Shown here: piece after piece, positions 38,044-42,375 of the stretch
Layout: each line of letters begins with the position of its first letter
Numbering within the stretch: the stretch's first letter is position 1
NCBI GenBank assembly: GCA_902778255.1
Contig: CACYXD010000024.1
Coordinates: 1 to 42,375 of the forward strand
Reading direction: 5' to 3'
DNA from: an uncultured Prevotellaceae bacterium
GTDB taxonomy: Bacteria > Bacteroidota > Bacteroidia > Bacteroidales > Bacteroidaceae
DNA length: 42,375 bases
Position numbers and translations under genes: made by a program
Notes under the pieces: generated by a model
What the model was told of the DNA's origin: nothing
The model's input: the letters and a program-made list of their open reading frames with translations, nothing else
Databases searched by the model: none

Positions 38044-38985
38044 ATGTTCGAGATAAAACGATATACTCCAGAGCTTGCGAAAGAATGGAATCAGTTCGTG
38101 GCAGAGTCCAAGAACGGCACCTTCCTTTTTGACCGTAACTATATGGATTATCATAGCGACCGCTTCAATGATCATTCTCTGATGTTCTATGAGAAGAACA
38201 GATTATTGGCGGTGCTCCCTGGTCATATCAGTGGTGATGTCTATTGTACGCATAAAGGATTGACCTATGGCGGCCTTCTGATGAGTATTCAACTGTCGGT
38301 TGTTCAGACGATGGAGTTATTCCAGCAGTTGAACGACTATCTTCGTTATCTCGGTATCAAACGTGTGTTTTATAAGTGTATCCCTTGGATTTACCACCGC
38401 CTTCCTGCCGAGGAAGATCTTTACGCTTTGTATCACGTCTGTAAGGCACGGATAGTGGCAAGGGATTATTCTACGAATATCTTCCTGAAAGCAGGCCTGC
38501 GCTGGGAACGTGTACGTCGGCGTGGCGTGGTGCGAGCTCAAAGGGCAGGTCTTACGGTGAGACGCTCAGATCATTATTCGGATTTCTGGAAAGTGCTTTC
38601 TGATAATCTCGGAAACAAATACGGCATCAAACCGGTTCACACCCTCCAGGAGATAGAACTGCTGAATAATCGTTTCCCGGAGAATATCATTCTTTATGAA
38701 GCCGTGAAGGATGGAGTGGTCATTGCAGGTGTAGTTCTTTATCTATCGCCTCAGGTTGTTCATGCACAGTATAGTTCGGCAACGCCTGAGGGAAAGAGCT
38801 TGGGGGCTATTGACTTAATTTACGAGCAGATTATGCTTCACGACTATGCCGACTATCCCTATTTTGATTTTGGACGCTCTACAGAGAATCCGGATGGGAG
38901 CGGACTTAATGTTTCGCTGGCATTCCAAAAAGAGGGCTTTGGTGGACGTGGCCTGTGCTATGATATCTATGAATACGATCTCTGA
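38044..38985 (+). CDS. GNAT/FemAB-like acyltransferase
   Basis: A 313-residue soluble protein with two GNAT-like halves, as in FemAB-type aminoacyl transferases and related polymer-modifying enzymes. The first half has W-N-Q-F-V-A-E-S-K-N-G-T-F-L-F (16-30), common in this class; the second half has G-V-V-I-A-G-V-V-L-Y followed by Y-P-Y-F-D-F-G-R-S. Substrate is unknown. It precedes an MBOAT acyltransferase and an SGNH-like gene, so it may take part in modifying the same cell-surface polymer. Confidence 0.78.
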   Translation: MFEIKRYTPELAKEWNQFVAESKNGTFLFDRNYMDYHSDRFNDHSLMFYEKNRLLAVLPGHISGDVYCTHKGLTYGGLLMSIQLSVVQTMELFQQLNDYLRYLGIKRVFYKCIPWIYHRLPAEEDLYALYHVCKARIVARDYSTNIFLKAGLRWERVRRRGVVRAQRAGLTVRRSDHYSDFWKVLSDNLGNKYGIKPVHTLQEIELLNNRFPENIILYEAVKDGVVIAGVVLYLSPQVVHAQYSSATPEGKSLGAIDLIYEQIMLHDYADYPYFDFGRSTENPDGSGLNVSLAFQKEGFGGRGLCYDIYEYDL

Positions 38986-38995
38986 TTGAGAATCT

Positions 38996-40414
38996 ATGTC
39001 GTTTGTCTCTGTCTCTTTCCTTTGCTTCTTGCCTATTGCATTTCTGCTTTATTGGACATTGCAGAGACATTATAGATGGCAGAATCTTTTCCTCCTCATA
39101 GCCAGTTATGTGTTTTATGGCTGGTGGGACTGGCGTTTCCTCGTCTTGATACTGATTACATCGCTGTCCAGCTTCATCAGTGGACTATATATCGAGAAAT
39201 CCCGCAATAAGCTGTGGTATCTTTCTGCTAATATCTGTTTGAACCTGGGCATCCTGGGGGTATTTAAATATTATGGCTTCTTTGCCGACAACCTGAATCA
39301 GCTCTTATCGCAGTTTGGACTCTCACTCGACATGCCTACCTGGCGTATCATTCTGCCAGTTGGTATCAGTTTCTATACATTCCAGTCATTGAGCTATTCC
39401 ATTGACGTCTATCGTGGAAAACTCGCTGCTACCCGGGATGTGGTGGCTTTCTGTACTTTTATTGCATTCTTTCCACAGTTGGTGGCAGGACCTATTGAGC
39501 GAGCCACGAATCTGCTGCCGCAGATGCTCAGTTGCCGTCGTTTTGACTATGCCGAAGCTGTTGATGGCTTGCGTCGTATTTTGTGGGGATTCTTCAAGAA
39601 GTTGGTCGTGGCCGATAACTGTGCTTTTGCTGTGAATCAGATTTGGGATGGTTATGCAGATGCTAGTGCTGTGACGCTTCTTTGCGGCATGGTGCTGTTC
39701 ACTTTCCAGATATATGGCGATTTCTCGGGCTATTCTGATATCGCTATTGGTACAGCAAAGCTTTTTGGCATACGATTGATGGAGAATTTTCGACTGCCTT
39801 ATTTCTCGCGCTCTATCGGTGAGTTCTGGCGTCGCTGGCATATCTCGCTGATGACGTGGTTCCGTGATTATATGTATATCCCGCTTGGCGGTAGCAAGGA
39901 AGGGTCATATCATACTATTCGGAATATCTTTGTCGTATTCCTGTTGAGTGGCTTGTGGCATGGTGCCAACTGGACCTTTGTCGCATGGGGTGCTTATAAT
40001 GCCGTGCTGTTGGTGATAGGGCGCTGGTTTTGGAAATCAAAGACCAATGGCGATGAGCGGGTAGGGCTGAAAGACCTTGGCTCTGTTTGTATTACCTTTA
40101 CCTTAGTCGTTTTGGGATGGGTGGTGTTCCGTGCCGAGAGCTTGTCAGAAGCATCAGGATATCTGCAGCATTTTGCCGTTGCCCTGACATCCATGAATCT
40201 TGGACAGCCTATCTATGGTAAGGTGGCAATACTTTATTGCCTTTTGCTGGTCATTATAGAGTGGATACAGCGTGACCGCTTATGTCCTCTTCATCTGGAA
40301 GGCTGTTGGCTGGGCCGCTATCGCTGGTCGCGTTGGTTGGTTTATTATGTAATCTTCATGCTCACGTTCTTCGGACGAGGTGAAGAACAGACGTTTATCT
40401 ATTTCCAGTTCTAA
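38996..40414 (+). CDS. MBOAT-family O-acyltransferase (AlgI-like)
   Basis: A 472-residue inner-membrane enzyme with 10 or more helices. The AlgI-type signatures are clear: F-P-Q-L-V-A-G-P-I-E-R (159-169), Q-I-Y-G-D-F-S-G-Y-S-D-I-A-I-G (238-252), F-W-R-R-W-H-I-S-L (277-285) with His282, and catalytic His322 in SGLWHGANW. Members carry acyl groups across the membrane for polysaccharide O-acetylation. It is paired with an SGNH-like gene starting 8 bases after its stop, the usual partner arrangement. Confidence 0.93.
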   Translation: MSFVSVSFLCFLPIAFLLYWTLQRHYRWQNLFLLIASYVFYGWWDWRFLVLILITSLSSFISGLYIEKSRNKLWYLSANICLNLGILGVFKYYGFFADNLNQLLSQFGLSLDMPTWRIILPVGISFYTFQSLSYSIDVYRGKLAATRDVVAFCTFIAFFPQLVAGPIERATNLLPQMLSCRRFDYAEAVDGLRRILWGFFKKLVVADNCAFAVNQIWDGYADASAVTLLCGMVLFTFQIYGDFSGYSDIAIGTAKLFGIRLMENFRLPYFSRSIGEFWRRWHISLMTWFRDYMYIPLGGSKEGSYHTIRNIFVVFLLSGLWHGANWTFVAWGAYNAVLLVIGRWFWKSKTNGDERVGLKDLGSVCITFTLVVLGWVVFRAESLSEASGYLQHFAVALTSMNLGQPIYGKVAILYCLLLVIIEWIQRDRLCPLHLEGCWLGRYRWSRWLVYYVIFMLTFFGRGEEQTFIYFQF

Positions 40415-40421
40415 GTCGTCT

Positions 40422-41315
40422 ATGAGAAAATTCCTTCTGCGTATATTTCTATTTTTAGTACCAGCCATCGTACTCTTGGCTGTTGCGGAGAAATATGTAC
40501 GGACCATTCCCAATAGCTATCAGCAAAAAAACGATTGGATGATGCGAAATGCACATACCGTTAAGACCCTACTGCTTGGTAATTCTCATGGCTATTTCGC
40601 ATTGAATCCTTCTGTTATGGGCGATAGTATTTTCAATTTATGCAACGCTTCCCAACGTTTGGAACACGATTTTTTCCTGCTTCGACGTTATTCCGATATG
40701 TGTGATGCTTTGGAACAAGTCGTTCTTGTTGCAGATAATTCCAATCTGTATGATGTCCCGATGGAGCAAGACGAACCTGCGCGTGTAGCCTACTATCAAT
40801 TGTATATGGGTTATCGGGCACATTCCATGCTGTCGAAGTATGGTTTTGAATTGTCGAATATGACTTATGCTCAACAGAAGCTGAAGTTTCATATCCAGGG
40901 ACTCGGCACGATGTGCGACAGTCTGGGGTGGGGCAATAATTATGTGGTAGCCGATCGCAACCCAGACGATTTCTTGTATAAGAATGTCAGGGAGCATCTG
41001 TTTGTGAATTGGGAGTATACGCATCGCAATCGGGATTATATCGATTCAATCGCCTCATGGTGTCAGCAGCATCAGGTGAAATTGGTTCTGCTTCAGACAC
41101 CCGTATGTGAAGATTATACGCGCAAAGCACCGGCATGGCAGCTGCAACTGGTGAACGCAATAGTCGATAGTTGTTGTGTGAAATATGGTGCTGTGAAATG
41201 TGACTATTCACGTGATCCTCGTTTTTGTGATAACGACTTCTTTGATTCTGACCATCTTTCTGACCAGGGAGCACGTAAGTTCTCAGCTATCTTGGCTCGT
41301 GACCTAAGTCTTTAG
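40422..41315 (+). CDS. SGNH-hydrolase-like partner of the MBOAT enzyme
   Basis: A 297-residue protein anchored by an N-terminal helix (about 4-22), with the rest periplasmic. A GNSHGYFA motif (53-60) carries Ser55 in the position of the SGNH nucleophile, and the C-terminal DSDHLSDQGA (275-284) gives the Asp275/His278 pair. This matches AlgJ/AlgX- or DUF1574-like proteins that transfer acetyl groups taken over from an AlgI-type MBOAT. ATG 40422 was chosen, as an in-frame start at 40380 lies inside the MBOAT gene. It ends the rightward gene series. Confidence 0.82.
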   Translation: MRKFLLRIFLFLVPAIVLLAVAEKYVRTIPNSYQQKNDWMMRNAHTVKTLLLGNSHGYFALNPSVMGDSIFNLCNASQRLEHDFFLLRRYSDMCDALEQVVLVADNSNLYDVPMEQDEPARVAYYQLYMGYRAHSMLSKYGFELSNMTYAQQKLKFHIQGLGTMCDSLGWGNNYVVADRNPDDFLYKNVREHLFVNWEYTHRNRDYIDSIASWCQQHQVKLVLLQTPVCEDYTRKAPAWQLQLVNAIVDSCCVKYGAVKCDYSRDPRFCDNDFFDSDHLSDQGARKFSAILARDLSL

Positions 41316-41368
41316 CGTTTTTTATCTTAAAAAATGTCTCGATTTTTTCTAATACAACAAAAACTGCG

Positions 41369-41376
41369 TATCTTTG
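41369..41376 (+). promoter_or_regulatory. -7 box of the Bax inhibitor-1 gene
   Basis: TATCTTTG matches TAnnTTTG, 20 bases before the ATG at 41397. The -33 position reads TTTT (41345-41348) instead of TTTG. Confidence 0.6.
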
Positions 41377-41396
41377 CGCCGTTTATTTAATTTTAT

Positions 41397-42125
41397 ATGA
41401 TTATGGATTACCAAGAAATCAATTATCGCTCTTATTCCTCACGTGAAAGCGAACTGGAAGCATCTGCAGCCTTTCCTGCCTTGATGCAAAAAACATATCT
41501 GTGGATGGCAATGGCATTGGCTATCACAGGGCTGACGGCTTATGTGGTGGCAACAAACCCAGCATTGATGGGACTGATGTTCCAATATCCTAATGCAATA
41601 TGGGTATTTGCACTCGCTGAATTGGCACTTGTCGTAGGGTTGTCGGCAGCTATTGAAAAACTGTCGTTGCCAGTTGCTACTTTGATGTTTATTGTCTATG
41701 CTATTTTGAATGGCGTAACATTCTCAGCATTGTTTTATGTCTATACGATGGGTAGTCTGGCCACTACGTTCTTTGTGACGGCTGGCACATTCGGCGCGAT
41801 GTCTGCTGTGGGCTTTTTTATTAAGAAAGATTTATCTGGCATTGGCCGAATCCTGATTATGGCACTTATTGGTCTCATTATCGCCACTGTAGTCAATATT
41901 TTCTTGCAGAGCAGAGGACTTGAGATGATTGCCACCTATCTTGGCGTATTGATCTTTGTCGGTTTGACGGCTTATGATACCCAGAAGATCAAAAAGATGT
42001 TCATGATGGCTCCTGACGCTGGTGCACATACGCAAAAATATGCTGTCTTGGGTGCTCTGACGCTCTATCTTGACTTCATCAACCTCTTCCTTTATTTGTT
42101 GCGAATGTTTGGAAATAGGAAGTAA
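41397..42125 (+). CDS. Bax inhibitor-1/YccA family membrane protein
   Basis: A 242-residue inner-membrane protein with seven helices after a soluble N-terminal stretch (1-30). The family motif near the end, L-T-A-Y-D-T-Q-K-I-K (197-206), carries the conserved Asp and is diagnostic. Relatives leak calcium or protons in a pH-dependent way (BsYetJ) or act in FtsH-linked quality control (YccA). ATG 41397 and 41403 are both possible. It has its own -7 box and terminator. Confidence 0.94.
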   Translation: MIMDYQEINYRSYSSRESELEASAAFPALMQKTYLWMAMALAITGLTAYVVATNPALMGLMFQYPNAIWVFALAELALVVGLSAAIEKLSLPVATLMFIVYAILNGVTFSALFYVYTMGSLATTFFVTAGTFGAMSAVGFFIKKDLSGIGRILIMALIGLIIATVVNIFLQSRGLEMIATYLGVLIFVGLTAYDTQKIKKMFMMAPDAGAHTQKYAVLGALTLYLDFINLFLYLLRMFGNRK

Positions 42126-42148
42126 TTCCCTATAATATAATAAGGTGT

Positions 42149-42194
42149 AAAATTGCAGGTTTGTCAAGAAAAAACAAAACCTGCAATTTTTTTT
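42149..42194 (+). terminator. Intrinsic terminator of the Bax inhibitor-1 gene
   Basis: A perfect 14-bp stem (42149-42162 and 42177-42190) with a 14-base loop and an eight-T run. It separates this gene from the rRNA promoter that follows. Confidence 0.9.
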
Positions 42195-42213
42195 GAAAAA
42201 AGTATTGGAATAA

Positions 42214-42244
42214 TTTGTCAGTTCGAAAAAAAGTCGTACCTTTG
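42214..42244 (+). promoter_or_regulatory. Probable rRNA operon promoter
   Basis: TTTG at 42214-42217 and TACCTTTG at 42237-42244, 19 bases apart, a full Bacteroidetes promoter. It precedes a leader typical of Bacteroidales 16S rRNA genes. Confidence 0.8.
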
Positions 42245-42375
42245 CATCCGCTTTCGCTTAAAACTGGCGAGGCACTAAGCAAGAGTTCTTTGAAAGATTT
42301 ACATAGACAGAAGTAGTACAAGAAGCGAGTACTTTTTAAGTACTTGGGTAGAAGAAACAAACCGTTTAATTCTTG
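42245..42375 (+). other. Leader of a 16S rRNA operon (16S gene beyond window end)
   Basis: The stretch holds landmarks of the Bacteroidales rRNA leader: GAGTTCTTTGAAAGATTTACAT (42281-42302 region, boxA-like), then AAGTAGTACAAGAAGCGAG, then an AGTAC/GTACT hairpin (arms about 42329-42333 and 42341-42345), and the A-G-A-A-A-C-A-A-A-C-C-G end. From memory of such leaders, mature 16S RNA should start some tens of bases past 42375. Recognised by pattern, not by search. Confidence 0.7.

Noticed and set aside
42130-42360. A minus-strand frame across the rRNA leader.
   Set aside because: It covers a terminator, an rRNA promoter and a leader, so it is very unlikely to be coding.

Overview
The window looks like chromosomal DNA of a Bacteroidales bacterium, most likely Prevotella or a close Prevotellaceae relative. 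Start codons mostly lack Shine-Dalgarno sequences. Promoters follow the Bacteroidetes pattern TTTG-N19/20-TAnnTTTG. There is a type-B L31, a hybrid kinase with an AraC output of the HTCS type, a xylan side-chain glycosidase cluster, and a 3' end that reads like the leader of a Bacteroidales rRNA operon. The genus is an inference from these features; I could not run a search.

Region by region. 1-2.1 kb: a small phage-type lysozyme-like protein, then a periplasmic-sensor histidine-kinase-like protein whose phosphoacceptor histidine is replaced. 2.1-3.9 kb: a C1 (bleomycin hydrolase-like) peptidase and an Hsp20 chaperone with an unusual promoter and a strong ribosome binding site. 3.9-12.8 kb: a divergent glucuronoarabinoxylan cluster, GH3 and GH115 leftward, two GH43 enzymes rightward. 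No SusC/SusD pair lies in the window. 12.9-15.8 kb: bL31, an exported nuclease lipoprotein, glutathione peroxidase and thioredoxin reductase. 15.8-20.5 kb: a symmetrical four-site operator-like array and promoter, a sensor-less HTCS-like hybrid kinase, a convergent overlapping sodium/solute symporter, and TrpB2.

20.6-24.2 kb is a compact leftward operon: an RsbW-like ATPase, an SLC13/RCK transporter, a STAS antagonist and a (p)ppGpp synthetase. This is a partner-switching module tied to a transporter and an alarmone enzyme, and I consider it the most interesting system here. 24.4-26.3 kb: a secreted beta-sandwich protein, a 54-residue peptide gene, then a cluster of TACCAAG palindromes. 26.4-27.9 kb: small membrane proteins (two TM2, DUF2752, CD225/dispanin). 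27.9-31.8 kb: ilvE, xseB, xseA and a subtilase, leftward. 31.8-41.3 kb: rightward genes for a MATE pump, a cytidylate kinase-like protein, a phosphoesterase, a 59-residue membrane protein, RfbB, two tandemly related membrane proteins, PurT, and a FemAB-like / MBOAT / SGNH-like set that probably modifies a surface polymer. 41.4-42.4 kb: a Bax inhibitor-1 family protein, a terminator, and the promoter and leader of an rRNA operon whose 16S gene should start just beyond the window.

The only gene-free stretch over 300 bases is 15712-16045. It holds the trxB terminator, the operator-like array and the kinase promoter. I saw no tRNA, CRISPR array or insertion sequence.
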